A stretch of 64,000 nucleotides of DNA from Martinezella tropici (GCF_003287875.1 NZ_QMKK01000054.1:558001-622000), one strand, 5' to 3'; positions 26,236 to 36,057 are shown, counted from the first letter of the stretch. The notes: generated by a model from the letters alone, not told the origin. Program-made: numbers and translations.

Positions 26236-27189
26236 ATGACGGAAGCGCTCGTCTCCGTTCGGGATCTTGCCAAGGATTATGTGTCCCGCGGTGCAAGGCT
26301 TTCCATCCTTCGTGATATCTCCTTCGACATCGGGAGAGGCGAAGTGGTGGGTCTCGTCGGCGAATCCGGCAGCGGCAAGACGACGATCGGCAGGTCCATC
26401 CTGCGGCTGGTCGAGCCATCGGCTGGCAGCGTGCGCTTCGACGGCACGGAACTGACCAGGCTCGGCGCCGGCGGTCTGAGGCGCATGCGGCCGCGCATGC
26501 AGTATATTTTCCAGGATCCTTTCGCCAGTCTGTCGCCGCGCATGACCATCGGCGAGATCCTGACCGAGGGGCTGAAGATCCAGCGCATCGGGGGCCGTAT
26601 CGATCGGCTGGATCGCGCGCGGGCGGCGCTCGAACAGGTGGATCTGCCGGCGGACGCCATCAATCGCTATGCCCACGAATTCTCAGGCGGCCAGCGCCAG
26701 CGGATCGGCATTGCGCGCGCACTTGCGCTCGGGCCGGAGTTTCTGGTCGCCGACGAACCCGTCTCGGCACTGGATGTCTCCATCCAGGCGCAGGTCATCA
26801 ATCTGCTGCGCGACCTACAGCAACGCCTCGCGCTTACCATGCTGTTCATCTCGCATGATCTTGCCGTGGTCGAATATCTCTGTGATCGCGTCATCGTGCT
26901 TTATCTCGGGCGGATCATGGAGATTGCCGCAAGCGCTGATCTCTACGCCAGACCGCGACATCCCTATACGCGCGCTTTGCTGTCAGCCATCCCGTCGCCG
27001 GACCCGGATCGCAGGCGTAACAGGCAAATTCTGAAGGGCGATATTCCGAGCCCGGCAAACCCGCCAAGTGGCTGTGTCTTCCGAACGCGCTGCCTCTTCG
27101 CGCTCGACGCCTGCGCGACGACAGTTCCGCAATTGCGGGAGGTCGCGCCGGGGCAGTTCAAGGCCTGTATTCGCGACGATCTCGATTGA
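26236..27189 (+). CDS. ABC transporter ATPase, Opp/DppF type
   Basis: Second ATPase of the importer, 317 residues, starting directly after the preceding stop codon. Walker A GESGSGKTT, signature FSGGQRQRIGIARALA and Walker B FLVADEPVSALDVS. The C-terminal extension again carries the oligopeptide-transporter cysteine pattern (PSGCVFRTRCLFALDACATTVP). With the first ATPase it forms the heterodimeric motor for the two permeases encoded upstream. Last gene of the operon. Confidence 0.92.
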   Translation: MTEALVSVRDLAKDYVSRGARLSILRDISFDIGRGEVVGLVGESGSGKTTIGRSILRLVEPSAGSVRFDGTELTRLGAGGLRRMRPRMQYIFQDPFASLSPRMTIGEILTEGLKIQRIGGRIDRLDRARAALEQVDLPADAINRYAHEFSGGQRQRIGIARALALGPEFLVADEPVSALDVSIQAQVINLLRDLQQRLALTMLFISHDLAVVEYLCDRVIVLYLGRIMEIAASADLYARPRHPYTRALLSAIPSPDPDRRRNRQILKGDIPSPANPPSGCVFRTRCLFALDACATTVPQLREVAPGQFKACIRDDLD

Positions 27190-27416
27190 TCCCGCTTTCG
27201 GGCTCATACGGGTCTCGCTATGCGGTTGGCTATGCCGCACTGCACATTTGACCAAACGGGCCGCCTTTGATGTCAAAAAAGTATCGGTTGGACGTACAAG
27301 GCGTAGTAGCGGCGGGCGGCTATGAGGGGTAGGGTTACCACATAAAAGATGCGATGGCCTCTGGGAGGAGGCGCCGTAACCGTAACGAATGCGGACGGAC
27401 GAAAGGAGGTTTGCCG

Positions 27417-28301
27417 ATGAATCCCGATTTGGAAGTGGTCGCGATCGGCAGCGGAGAATCCTTCAAAGCGTGGGAGCACGGTTATCCCTACCGCACGGTT
27501 CGCTGGCATTTTCATCCCGAATATGAAATCCACCATGTCGTCGCGACAACAGGCCAATATTTCATCGGTGACTTCATCGGCGAGTTCGAGCCCGGCAATC
27601 TGGTGCTGACAGGACCGAACCTCCCGCATAATTGGGTGAGCGACGTACCGGTCGGCGTCACCCTGCCGTTGCGCTGCCGCGTCCTGCAATTTTCCGAATC
27701 CTTCTTTGCCGATGCGAGCAAGGTCTTCCCGGAACTGTCGGCCTGCGCCGGCATTCTTGAGACGAGCCGCCGCGGTGCGCTCTTCACGCCTGAGACGGCT
27801 GTCATCGTTGGCCCGATCCTCGGCGAGCTGGTAGAGGCGTCGGGCATCCGCCGCATCGAGCTCTTCATGAATATTCTCGACGCTATGAGCCGCGCTGAAG
27901 GTACGCGCACGCTCGCCAGCGCCGGTTATCAGCCGGATCCCTCAGGCTTCATGTCGGCGGGCGTCAACCAGGCGCTGGCTTACATCAATGCACATCTCAC
28001 CGAGCCGTTCAGTGAGTGCGATCTGGCCGAATTGACCGGTCAAAGCCCAAGCGCCTTCTCGCGCAGCTTCCGCCGCCATACCGGCATGGCGCTGGTGCAG
28101 TATGTCAATCGGCTGCGCATCAACTTCGCCTGTCATCTTTTGATGAGCAAGGCCGAGATGACGATCACCGACATCTGCTTTGCGGCAGGCTTCAACAATA
28201 TCTCGAACTTCAATCGGCGTTTTCTGGATCAGAAGGGCATGGCGCCCTCCCGGTTCAGGTCGCTCTTGGCACAGCACGCACGCGCGGTGGAGGCCGCCTA
28301 A
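27417..28301 (+). CDS. AraC-family transcriptional regulator
   Basis: A 294-residue regulator with a cupin sensor domain (VRWHFHPEYEIHHVVATTGQYFIGDF, then GNLVLTGPNLPHNWVSD) and a C-terminal AraC double helix-turn-helix (FSECDLAELTGQSPSAFSRSFRRHTGMALVQYVNRLRI, ITDICFAAGFNNISNFNRRFLDQKGMAPSRFR). The ATG at 27417 has an ideal AAGGAGGT 6 bases upstream. It precedes the pentose/polyol operon by 200 bases in the same direction and is the obvious candidate for its activator. Confidence 0.9.
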   Translation: MNPDLEVVAIGSGESFKAWEHGYPYRTVRWHFHPEYEIHHVVATTGQYFIGDFIGEFEPGNLVLTGPNLPHNWVSDVPVGVTLPLRCRVLQFSESFFADASKVFPELSACAGILETSRRGALFTPETAVIVGPILGELVEASGIRRIELFMNILDAMSRAEGTRTLASAGYQPDPSGFMSAGVNQALAYINAHLTEPFSECDLAELTGQSPSAFSRSFRRHTGMALVQYVNRLRINFACHLLMSKAEMTITDICFAAGFNNISNFNRRFLDQKGMAPSRFRSLLAQHARAVEAA

Positions 28302-28503
28302 CACAAGGGAGGACAGGGAGGAGAGACAAAATTCAGGGCGAGCGAACGGGCAGGCATCTCTGCCGTCCGAAGGAGAAGGCTTGTCCGAAATTACCGTCGC
28401 GTCGGTCTGAGATCGCCTTCGGCGACGCATCAACAAGAGCATCGCGTGCGGACAGCCGCGATGATCGAGGGAAACCATTACCACTTGGAACGGAGAAATT
28501 CCA

Positions 28504-29589
28504 ATGAACCATTTCGCACTGAAAATCGCCGGCATAACCGCGCTTGCGGTCGGTCTTCTGGCCGGCACTTCCGCCTTCGCGCAATCCGCCAAGGTGACGG
28601 ACGCAACCGTCGCCTTCCTGATGCCCGACCAGAGCTCGACGCGCTATGAGGAGCACGATTTCCCTGGTTTCCAGGCCGAGATGAAGAAGCTCTGCGCCGG
28701 TTGCAAGGTCATCTACCAGAACGCCAATGGCGATGCCTCGCGTCAGCAGCAGCAGTTCAATTCGGCGATCTCGCAGGGTGCGAAGGCAATCGTGCTCGAC
28801 CCGGTGGACTCGACGGCCGCCGCATCATTGGTGAAGCTCGCGCAGAGCCAGGGCGTGCGCGTCATCGCCTATGACCGGCCCATCCCGTCGGCGGCCGCCG
28901 ACTACTACGTGTCCTTCAACAATGAAGAGATCGGCAAGATGATCGCCAAGTCACTGGTCGATCATTTGAAGGCGAAGGGCGTGAAGGCTGGCGATGGCGG
29001 CCTTCTCGAAATCAATGGCTCGCCGACCGATGCTGCTGCCGGCCTGATCAAGAAGGGCATCCATGCCGGTCTGGCCGACGGCGGCTATCCGGTGCTGGCC
29101 GAATTCGACACGCCGGAATGGGCACCGCCAAAGGCGCAGCAATGGGCAAGCGGCCAAATCACCCGCTTCGGCAAGAAGATCCTCGGTGTCGTCGCCGCCA
29201 ATGACGGCACGGGTGGTGCGGCCGTCGCTGCCTTCAAGGCCGCCGGCTACGATCCGGTGCCGCCGGTCACGGGCAATGATGCGACCATTGCCGGCCTGCA
29301 GCTCATCATTTCGGGCGATCAGTATAATACGATCTCCAAGCCGAGCGAGATCGTGGCGGCTGCTGCCGCCAATGTCGCGATCGAGCTGCTCTCCGGCGAG
29401 ACGCCGAAGGCCGACACGAAGCTCTTCGACACGCCGACCAAGCTCTTCACGCCGGCCCTGGTCACGTCCGAAAACCTGAAGGCCGAGATCATCGACAAGA
29501 CGGTCAACGGCAAGCCGATCCAGACGCCGGAACAGCTCTGCAACGACCGTTATGCCGATGGCTGCAAGAAACTCGGTATCGGCAGCTAA
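28504..29589 (+). CDS. Sugar ABC transporter substrate-binding protein (xylose/ribose type)
   Basis: Periplasmic binding protein of the PBP1 sugar class (RbsB/XylF-like), 361 residues. Sec signal peptide ends at AFA-QSAKV. The fold is recognised from ATVAFLMPDQSSTRYEEHDFPGF, VIYQNANGDASRQQQQFNSAIS, GAKAIVLDPVDS, GVRVIAYDRPI and the late ILGVVAANDGTGGAAVAAFKAAG segment. It heads an operon with one ATPase, one permease, a short-chain dehydrogenase and an FGGY kinase. The two enzymes suggest a pentitol or pentulose such as ribitol or D-ribulose as cargo. A GC-rich hairpin follows it. Confidence 0.92.
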   Translation: MNHFALKIAGITALAVGLLAGTSAFAQSAKVTDATVAFLMPDQSSTRYEEHDFPGFQAEMKKLCAGCKVIYQNANGDASRQQQQFNSAISQGAKAIVLDPVDSTAAASLVKLAQSQGVRVIAYDRPIPSAAADYYVSFNNEEIGKMIAKSLVDHLKAKGVKAGDGGLLEINGSPTDAAAGLIKKGIHAGLADGGYPVLAEFDTPEWAPPKAQQWASGQITRFGKKILGVVAANDGTGGAAVAAFKAAGYDPVPPVTGNDATIAGLQLIISGDQYNTISKPSEIVAAAAANVAIELLSGETPKADTKLFDTPTKLFTPALVTSENLKAEIIDKTVNGKPIQTPEQLCNDRYADGCKKLGIGS

Positions 29590-29605
29590 GGCTGCTCCTC
29601 CCAGT

Positions 29606-29629
29606 CTCCGGCCGCTTCGGCGGCCGGAG
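29606..29629 (+). terminator. Intercistronic hairpin with TTCG loop
   Basis: Perfect 10-bp stem CTCCGGCCGC (29606-29615) and GCGGCCGGAG (29620-29629) around a TTCG tetraloop, 16 bases after the binding-protein stop and 45 before the ATPase. It probably stabilises the upstream message or attenuates reading into the ATPase. Confidence 0.6.
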
Positions 29630-29674
29630 GCAAAACGCATCCGATAGCATTTCAACCCGAGAAGGTGGCGAGTC

Positions 29675-30496
29675 ATGAGTAACGCTTCCGATCATAGAGC
29701 CCCGTCCGGCGAGCTTGTGCTCAGCCTCAAAGGGATCTCCAAACACTTCGGCGCCGTCTCGGCACTGACGGATATCAACCTCGATGTGCATGCCGGTGAA
29801 GTGGTGGCGCTTGTCGGCGACAATGGCGCCGGCAAATCGACGCTCGTCAAGGTTCTGGCCGGTGTCCATCAACCGAGTGCGGGCACCATCACATTCCGTG
29901 GCAAGCAGGTAACGCTCAGCGATCCCGCAACGGCTCTTGATCTCGGCATCGCCACGGTTTTCCAGGATCTGGCGCTCTGCGAGAACCTCGATGTCGTCGC
30001 CAACATTTTCCTCGGCCGGGAACTGAGTCCGCTGAAGCTCGACGAAACCGCGATGGAGGTTCGCGCCTGGACTTTGCTCAATGAGCTTGCCGCGCGTATC
30101 CCGAGCGTACGCATCCCCATCGCATCCCTTTCGGGCGGCCAGCGGCAGACGGTGGCGATCGCCCGTTCGCTGCTGCTCGAGCCGAAACTCATCATGCTCG
30201 ACGAGCCTACCGCAGCGCTCGGCGTCGCACAAACCGCCGAAGTGCTGAACCTTATCGAACGCGTCCGCGACAAGGGGCTCGGTGTCATCATGATCAGCCA
30301 CAATATGGAGGATGTGCGCGCCGTTGCCGACCGCATCGTCGTACTGCGCCTCGGCCGCAACAACGGCATCTTCTATCCAGATGCCTCGAACCAGGAACTC
30401 GTCAGCGCCATCACCGGAGCCACGGAAAACGCCGTGTCGCGACGGGCAGGGAGGCGTCAGGCCCAGCAGGAATTGAGGGAAGGGGGCCAGCCATGA
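29675..30496 (+). CDS. Sugar ABC transporter ATPase (single-domain)
   Basis: Cytoplasmic ATPase of 273 residues. Walker A GDNGAGKST, signature LSGGQRQTVAIARSLL, Walker B LIMLDEPTAALGV. Most ribose/xylose-class importers use a fused double ATPase of about 500 residues; this one has a single nucleotide-binding domain, as in the fructose transporter FrcA of rhizobia, and would act as a homodimer. The H-loop is visible as MISHNMEDVRAVADRIVVLRLGR. Its stop overlaps the permease start by 4 bases. Confidence 0.9.
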   Translation: MSNASDHRAPSGELVLSLKGISKHFGAVSALTDINLDVHAGEVVALVGDNGAGKSTLVKVLAGVHQPSAGTITFRGKQVTLSDPATALDLGIATVFQDLALCENLDVVANIFLGRELSPLKLDETAMEVRAWTLLNELAARIPSVRIPIASLSGGQRQTVAIARSLLLEPKLIMLDEPTAALGVAQTAEVLNLIERVRDKGLGVIMISHNMEDVRAVADRIVVLRLGRNNGIFYPDASNQELVSAITGATENAVSRRAGRRQAQQELREGGQP

Positions 30497-31743
30497 GCCA
30501 GGACAGCAAGCAATCGACCATGCTGCTTGACCGCAGCGACGTCCGGGTCAATCATGACACCGGGCTTGGCGCGACCATCCGCTCCTCCATCGACAAGGTT
30601 CGTTCCGGCGATCTCGGCTCGCTGCCCGTCGTCGTCGGTCTCGTCATCATCTGGACGGTGTTCGGCACGCTGAACCCGACCTTCCTTTCAAGCAACAACC
30701 TCGCCAATCTGCTGTTCGATGCTTCGACCGTCGGCATCATCTCGCTCGGCATAGTCTGCGTGCTGATGGTCGGTGAGATCGATCTTTCCGTCGGCTCGAT
30801 CAGTGGCTTCGCTTCGGCCATGGTCGGCATGCTCTGGGTGAATGAGGGCTGGCCGGTGGCCTTGGCGATCCTGGCGGCGCTGGTCGTCGGTGGCGTGATT
30901 GGCGTGATCTATGCCGTGCTGTTCAACCGCCTGGGTATGCCGAGCTTCGTTGCCACATTGGCAGGCCTTCTCGCCGTACTCGGCATGCAGCTCTATCTGC
31001 TTGGCGCCACCGGCTCGATCAATCTGCCCTATGGCTCGGCGATCGTGAATTTCGGCCAACTCCTTGTCATTCCTCGACCGCTTGCCTATCTCTTCGCGCT
31101 CATTCCGGGTGCGGTCCTGCTGGTGACCGGCTTGGGTACTGTGCGGCGACGCAAGCAGGCGAACCTCTCCGCGCCCTCCGTCGGCGGCCTGCTGGCGAAG
31201 GCGGCTGTGATCACCGTGGCCTTGGAGTTCGTCGCCTTCTATCTCAATCAGGATCGCGGCATTCCCTGGATGTTTGCCCTGTTCGTGGTGCTTGTTATCG
31301 TCATGGACTACGCACTGACGCGCACGCAATGGGGCCGGTCGATGTCCGCCGTCGGCGGCAATCGCGAGGCAGCGCGCCGCGCCGGTATCAACGTACGCAG
31401 GATCTATACCAGCGCCTTCGTTCTCTGCGCCATGTTCGCAGCCCTTGGTGGTGTGCTGGCGGCGGCACGTCTCGCCTCTGCCAGCCAGCAGGCGGGTACA
31501 GGCGACGTCAATCTGAATGCGATTGCGGCGGCCGTCATCGGCGGCACCAGCCTCTTCGGCGGCCGCGGCAGCGCCTATTCGGCACTGCTCGGCATCATCG
31601 TCATCCAGTCGATCGCGAGCGGCCTCACCATGCTCGATCTGTCGTCGGCGCTTCGCTACATGATCACTGGGGCAGTTCTTGCCATTGCCGTCATCGTCGA
31701 CTCGCTCGCCCGTCGTTCCCGCGCCTCGCATGGGCGCGGCTGA
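30493..31743 (+). CDS. Sugar ABC transporter permease (XylH/RbsC type)
   Basis: Inner-membrane permease of 416 residues, about ten membrane helices, of the BPD_transp_2 class. Blocks typical of XylH-like permeases are [40 protein letters not shown], and the EAA-like loop ([36 protein letters not shown]), then [17 protein letters not shown]. The length, longer than RbsC (about 320), is that of XylH-like permeases. It likely forms a homodimer fed by the binding protein encoded upstream. Confidence 0.92.
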   Translation: MSQDSKQSTMLLDRSDVRVNHDTGLGATIRSSIDKVRSGDLGSLPVVVGLVIIWTVFGTLNPTFLSSNNLANLLFDASTVGIISLGIVCVLMVGEIDLSVGSISGFASAMVGMLWVNEGWPVALAILAALVVGGVIGVIYAVLFNRLGMPSFVATLAGLLAVLGMQLYLLGATGSINLPYGSAIVNFGQLLVIPRPLAYLFALIPGAVLLVTGLGTVRRRKQANLSAPSVGGLLAKAAVITVALEFVAFYLNQDRGIPWMFALFVVLVIVMDYALTRTQWGRSMSAVGGNREAARRAGINVRRIYTSAFVLCAMFAALGGVLAAARLASASQQAGTGDVNLNAIAAAVIGGTSLFGGRGSAYSALLGIIVIQSIASGLTMLDLSSALRYMITGAVLAIAVIVDSLARRSRASHGRG

Positions 31744-31768
31744 TTTCTTCAAGAAGGTAAGGATTGCT

Positions 31769-32497
31769 ATGAGACAGGATTTTGCCGGCAAGGTCGCCGC
31801 CATCACCGGGGCTGCGTCTGGAATTGGCCTGGAATGCGCCAAATCGCTATTGAACGAGGGCGCCAGTGTCGCCCTCGTCGACCGGGCTGAAGACAGCCTG
31901 AAAAGCCTTTGCGCAGAACTAGGGCCGAACGCCTTTCCCGTCGTCGTCGATCTTCTGAACCCAGAGAGCGTAGCGACGATGATGCCGCAGATTCTTGGCA
32001 AGTTCGGCAAGCTCGATATCTTCCATGCCAATGCCGGCGCCTATATCGGCGGGGAGGTTGCGGAAGGCGATCCCGATTCCTGGGACCGTATGCTGGATCT
32101 GAATATCAACGCGGCCTTCCGCTCGGTTCGCATGGTGCTGCCGCACATGATCGAGCGCAAAACAGGCGATATCATCATGACCAGCTCGATCGCCGGTCTG
32201 GTGCCGGTGGTCTGGGAGCCGATCTATACGGCGTCCAAGCATGCCGTGCAGGCCTTTACGCACACGGTTCGGCGCCAGGTCGCCAAGCATGGCATCCGCG
32301 TTGGCGCCGTGGCGCCGGGGCCGGTGGTAACGGCACTGATCAGCGACTGGCCACAGGCAAAGCTTGACGAAGCGATTGCCGCGGGCGGCCTGATGGAGGC
32401 GACCGAAGTGGCGGAAGCGGTGCTCTTCATGCTATCCAGACCGCGTAACATCGTAATCCGGGATCTGGTGATCCTGCCTTTGAGTACGGATCTCTGA
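31769..32497 (+). CDS. Short-chain dehydrogenase, probable ribitol/polyol 2-dehydrogenase
   Basis: Classical SDR of 242 residues that would oxidise a polyol with NAD+. Cofactor motif TGAASGIG near residue 13, HANAG in the middle, and the catalytic Ser-Tyr-Lys set in [23 protein letters not shown]. The ATG at 31769 has AAGGTAAGGA just upstream. Its stop overlaps the start of the FGGY kinase gene, so the two are translationally coupled. An SDR paired with a ribulokinase-type kinase matches ribitol catabolism (ribitol to D-ribulose to D-ribulose 5-phosphate); D-arabitol or L-sugars are alternatives. Confidence 0.82.
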   Translation: MRQDFAGKVAAITGAASGIGLECAKSLLNEGASVALVDRAEDSLKSLCAELGPNAFPVVVDLLNPESVATMMPQILGKFGKLDIFHANAGAYIGGEVAEGDPDSWDRMLDLNINAAFRSVRMVLPHMIERKTGDIIMTSSIAGLVPVVWEPIYTASKHAVQAFTHTVRRQVAKHGIRVGAVAPGPVVTALISDWPQAKLDEAIAAGGLMEATEVAEAVLFMLSRPRNIVIRDLVILPLSTDL

Positions 32498-34128
32498 TGA
32501 CGGCACCTTATTTCATCGGCATCGATGTCGGCACCGGCAGCGCCCGGGCCGGGGTTTTCGATGCGCATGGCCATCTGCTCGCCGCCGCCAAGCGGCCGAT
32601 CACCATCTGGCACGAGGCCGGCAGTATCGTCGAGCAGTCGAGCGAGCAGATATGGAAGGCGGTTTGCGACAGCGTCAAAGAGGCTGTCGCAGCGGCAAAG
32701 ATAGCGGCCGGTGACGTTTCGGGCATCGGTTTCGATGCAACCTGTTCACTGGTCGCGGTCAAGGCGGATGGCCGGCCCGTGGCTGTGGGACCATCGGGCG
32801 ATGCCGATCGCAATATCATCGTCTGGATGGATCATCGCGCGGCCGGCGAGGCGGCGGAGATCAATGCCGGCAACCATGCCGTGCTGCGCTATGTCGGCGG
32901 CCGTATCTCACCCGAGATGGAGACGCCGAAGCTCTTGTGGCTGAAGCGAAACCTGCCGCAATCCTTCGCGGCAACGGATCATTTCTTCGATCTCGCCGAC
33001 TATCTGACCTGGCGCGCAACCGGCTCGCTGCAGAGATCGGTCTGCACGGTCACCTGCAAATGGACCTATCTCGCCCACGAAAAGCGCTGGGACGCGCAAT
33101 ATTTCAAGGATATCGGCCTTGGTGAGCTGGCCGACGAAGGCTTTGTGCGGATCGGTACAGAAATCGTCGAGCCGGGTACCGCACTCGGTGGCGGCTTGAA
33201 CGAAGCTGCCGCCGGCGATCTTGGCCTCGTCGTTGGTACGCCGGTCGGTGCGTCGTTGATCGATGCCCATGCCGGCGGCGTCGGCACGCTTGGCGGCCAG
33301 GGACCGGACGGCAAAGCCGATGTCAGGAACAGGCTCGCCTATATCTTCGGCACCTCCGCCTGTTCGATGGCGTCGAGCGATGACGCTGTGTTCGTCGATG
33401 GCGTTTGGGGACCCTATTATTCGGCCATGGTGCCTGGCCTCTGGCTGACGGAAGGCGGCCAGTCTGCGGCAGGGGCTGCGATCGATCATCTCGTTACCAT
33501 GCATCCGGCATCCGGCGAGGCGCATCAGAAGGCCGAGACGGAAGGCTTGTCGCTCGTCGCCTGGCTGGACCGGCAGGCCATGAAGGCGAGCGGAAACACA
33601 TCCGACGCCGTAAAGCTCGCGCAATCCATACAGGTCGTTCCCGAGTTCCTCGGTAACCGGTCGCCCTATGCCGATCCTGATGCGCGCGCCGTCATTTCCG
33701 GCCTTGGGCTCGAAACCGGCATCGACGATCTGATCGCTCTTTATGTCGCCGGCCTCTGCGGTATCGGCTATGGCCTCAAGCAGTTGCTCGAAAAGCTGGC
33801 ACAGGACGGGATCACCTGCGATCTCATCATCGCCAGCGGCGGGGCTGCCCAGAGCGCATTGGTACGTCAGCTTTTGGCGGATACGACCGGCAGGTCGGTC
33901 GCTGTCGCCGATACGGAGGAGCCCGTTCTTCTCGGTGCGGCCATGCTCGGCGCTACGGCTGGCGGACATCGCGGCTCGCTCGTGGAAGCCATGGCTGCCA
34001 TGTCACGGCTGGCGAAGAGGTTCGAGCCGGCGGATGGCGCCGTCAAGGCGCTGCATCAGCGGCGTTACGAAGCCTTCGAGCTGCTGCAGTCGGCAGATCG
34101 CAGCATCCGCGCCTTGATGTCGCGATGA
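32497..34128 (+). CDS. FGGY-family pentulose kinase, probable D-ribulokinase
   Basis: ATP-dependent carbohydrate kinase of 543 residues, the length of the pentulose-kinase group that includes human FGGY. The N-terminal domain begins FIGIDVGTGSARAGVFDAHG. It holds GFDATCSLVAV, and the TCSLV string is described as a signature of D-ribulokinases. WMDHRA and the hinge region (SLIDAHAGGVGTLGG) follow, and the C-terminal domain has IIASGGAAQSALVRQLLADTTG and EEPVLLGAAMLGA. The likely product is D-ribulose 5-phosphate, which enters the pentose phosphate pathway. Last gene of the operon; 175 bases follow before the next gene. Confidence 0.88.
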   Translation: MTAPYFIGIDVGTGSARAGVFDAHGHLLAAAKRPITIWHEAGSIVEQSSEQIWKAVCDSVKEAVAAAKIAAGDVSGIGFDATCSLVAVKADGRPVAVGPSGDADRNIIVWMDHRAAGEAAEINAGNHAVLRYVGGRISPEMETPKLLWLKRNLPQSFAATDHFFDLADYLTWRATGSLQRSVCTVTCKWTYLAHEKRWDAQYFKDIGLGELADEGFVRIGTEIVEPGTALGGGLNEAAAGDLGLVVGTPVGASLIDAHAGGVGTLGGQGPDGKADVRNRLAYIFGTSACSMASSDDAVFVDGVWGPYYSAMVPGLWLTEGGQSAAGAAIDHLVTMHPASGEAHQKAETEGLSLVAWLDRQAMKASGNTSDAVKLAQSIQVVPEFLGNRSPYADPDARAVISGLGLETGIDDLIALYVAGLCGIGYGLKQLLEKLAQDGITCDLIIASGGAAQSALVRQLLADTTGRSVAVADTEEPVLLGAAMLGATAGGHRGSLVEAMAAMSRLAKRFEPADGAVKALHQRRYEAFELLQSADRSIRALMSR

Positions 34129-34303
34129 ACATGGCTGCACGGTCAACCCCAGGGCACTTGCTACGTCCTCCCACTCGAAAGGGATTTATCGTCCCTATTC
34201 ATAAGTCTATGCGTGAACGGCCCTCTACCGCTCCGTGAATCGTGAGCTAAGTTAATTCCCACACGGTCGCGCCAACGCAGCCGATTTCAGGAAGGACGTC
34301 ATC

Positions 34304-34702
34304 ATGGACATCAAGAAGAACGGCACGCAACCCTCCGGCAAAGGCCCCTCCGACTGGTTCACCGGTACGGTCAGGATTGACCCGCTGTTTGCTGCCAATG
34401 ACGCCCGCCGGGCCGCCGCCGGCAGCGTCACCTTTGAACCTGGCGCGAGGACGGCATGGCATACCCACCCGCGCGGCCAGACCTTGATCGTCACCGCCGG
34501 CCTTGGCCTCGCTCAGCGCGAAGGCGGCCCGGTCGAGGAGATCCGGCCCGGGGATGTCGTCTGGTTCGAACCGAACGAGAAGCACTGGCACGGCGCTTCG
34601 CCGACAACAGCCATGACCCATATCGCCATCCACGAACATCTCGACGGCAAGGTGGTGGATTGGCTGGAGCATGTGACGGACGAGCAATATCACGCAAGGT
34701 GA
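34304..34702 (+). CDS. Cupin-domain protein
   Basis: Single-domain cupin of 132 residues. Motif 1 is [26 protein letters not shown], with two His and a Gln where Glu is more common, and motif 2 is [19 protein letters not shown], giving a complete metal site. The pattern matches small cupins often annotated as carboxymuconolactone decarboxylase-like or quercetinase-like proteins, whose real functions are mostly unknown. GGAAGGA precedes the ATG. It stands alone between the pentose operon and the esterase gene. Confidence 0.82.
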   Translation: MDIKKNGTQPSGKGPSDWFTGTVRIDPLFAANDARRAAAGSVTFEPGARTAWHTHPRGQTLIVTAGLGLAQREGGPVEEIRPGDVVWFEPNEKHWHGASPTTAMTHIAIHEHLDGKVVDWLEHVTDEQYHAR

Positions 34703-34898
34703 AGGTCCAACCCCGCGATCGGGCCAGCACCGAGCGGATCGCTCGCGAACACTCAATTCCTGCCATGACTTGGCCATAAGTCAGCCGCACGAGGTCCATA
34801 TAGACGGAACCCTGCCGCTTCCACGGCGCTGGCCTAACGATCCAATGCCCGCGATGCAACTGAGCTCGCGATGGCAGCAACACCGATGAGGAAATATC

Positions 34899-35021
34899 AT
34901 GCTTCGGCTTGTGATTGGCGCGGCTCTCGCGCTTGCAGTACTCACCTGGTCCAACGCGCAATGCATGCAGATGCCTACGGGTTTTTCCCTGCTGTCGAGC
35001 AGCGTATTTGCGGCCGATTGA
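34899..35021 (+). CDS. Possible small secreted peptide (40 aa)
   Basis: A 40-codon frame with GAGGAAA 5-6 bases before its ATG. It encodes MLRLVIGAALALAVLTWSNA and then a short polar-hydrophobic tail with one cysteine, ending in VFAAD. The hydrophobic segment could be a signal peptide cleaved near SNA-Q or a single membrane anchor. I recognise no family. It lies between the cupin and esterase genes on the same strand. Confidence 0.35.
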   Translation: MLRLVIGAALALAVLTWSNAQCMQMPTGFSLLSSSVFAAD

Positions 35022-35136
35022 ACGCGGCGCAACCAGGCAGATGTCGCCATCGCGGCGGTGCTGGCCGTAGGCAGGTAAGCATTCGCTTGCATCGTTGCGC
35101 TATCCTTGATCGATAGGCACGAATCGAGGATATCCG

Positions 35137-36057
35137 ATGGCTACTGCCGAGCGTCCCATGCCGAACGAGGCAGGCATCCTGCAGTTCATGGAGATCTGCG
35201 ACTCCTTTTATCCGCCGGATGCGGTCACGGCCTCCATTACGCAACAGCGCCAATGGTATGACGCCTTATGCGCGCGCTTCGATCGCCCCTTGCCCGACGG
35301 CATGCAGACCGCGGATGATCTCGTATCCGGAACGATTCCCGTCAGGCGTTACAAGCCCGCCAATATCCGTACCGCAACGAAGCTGCTGTGTCTCCATGGC
35401 GGTGGTTTCGTCGTCGGCTCGCTTGAAAGCCATCATGCCATCTGCGCCGAGATCGCCGATCATGCCGGCGCCGAGCTGGTCTCGGTCGATTATCGGCTGG
35501 CGCCGGAATATCGCTGGCCGGCGCAGACGGATGATTGTTTCAGTGTTCTCGAGCAGCTGCTTGCCGAGAAGACGTCGGTCGTGCTGATCGGCGACAGCGC
35601 CGGCGGCAATCTCGCGGCGGGATTGGTCGTGCGGGCGCAAGCGGAGGGGCTTTCGGGAATTGTCGGCCAGATCCTGATCTACCCTGCGCTCGGCGGCGAT
35701 CTCGTCTCCGGCTCCTATGAGGAGATGGCCGACGCGCCGGGGCTGACGACCGCGGATGTCGCCTATTATCGCACCATTCTGCAGGCTCCGTCAGGCAATC
35801 CGGTCGCCGAGCCGCTTGCCTCGTCTTCCGTGGCCGGACTTCCACCAACCTTCATCACGGTTGCGCATTACGATCCTCTGCGCGACGATGGCCGCAATTA
35901 CGCGGCTCGGCTCGCGCAAGCAGGCGTCGAAGTCTGGTTCCGCGAGGAGCCGCAAATGGTGCATGCGTGGCTGCGGGCACGGCATATGAGCGAAGGTGCG
36001 CGGGTCGGCTTTGCCGCCATCTGCGCGGCGGCAAGCCGGTTTGCGGGCTCCCGTTGA
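35137..36057 (+). CDS. Alpha/beta hydrolase of the hormone-sensitive-lipase (esterase) family
   Basis: Carboxylesterase-type hydrolase of 306 residues. The oxyanion motif is HGGGF (LLCLHGGGFVVGSL), the nucleophile elbow is GDSAGGN, the acid is the Asp in VAHYDPLRDDG, and the base is the His in QMVHAWLR. The DYRLAPE block confirms the family. No signal peptide, so it acts in the cytoplasm on a short-chain ester. It converges with the CocE-type hydrolase gene, with only 1 base between the two stop codons, so the two may be functionally linked only by position. Confidence 0.9.
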   Translation: MATAERPMPNEAGILQFMEICDSFYPPDAVTASITQQRQWYDALCARFDRPLPDGMQTADDLVSGTIPVRRYKPANIRTATKLLCLHGGGFVVGSLESHHAICAEIADHAGAELVSVDYRLAPEYRWPAQTDDCFSVLEQLLAEKTSVVLIGDSAGGNLAAGLVVRAQAEGLSGIVGQILIYPALGGDLVSGSYEEMADAPGLTTADVAYYRTILQAPSGNPVAEPLASSSVAGLPPTFITVAHYDPLRDDGRNYAARLAQAGVEVWFREEPQMVHAWLRARHMSEGARVGFAAICAAASRFAGSR

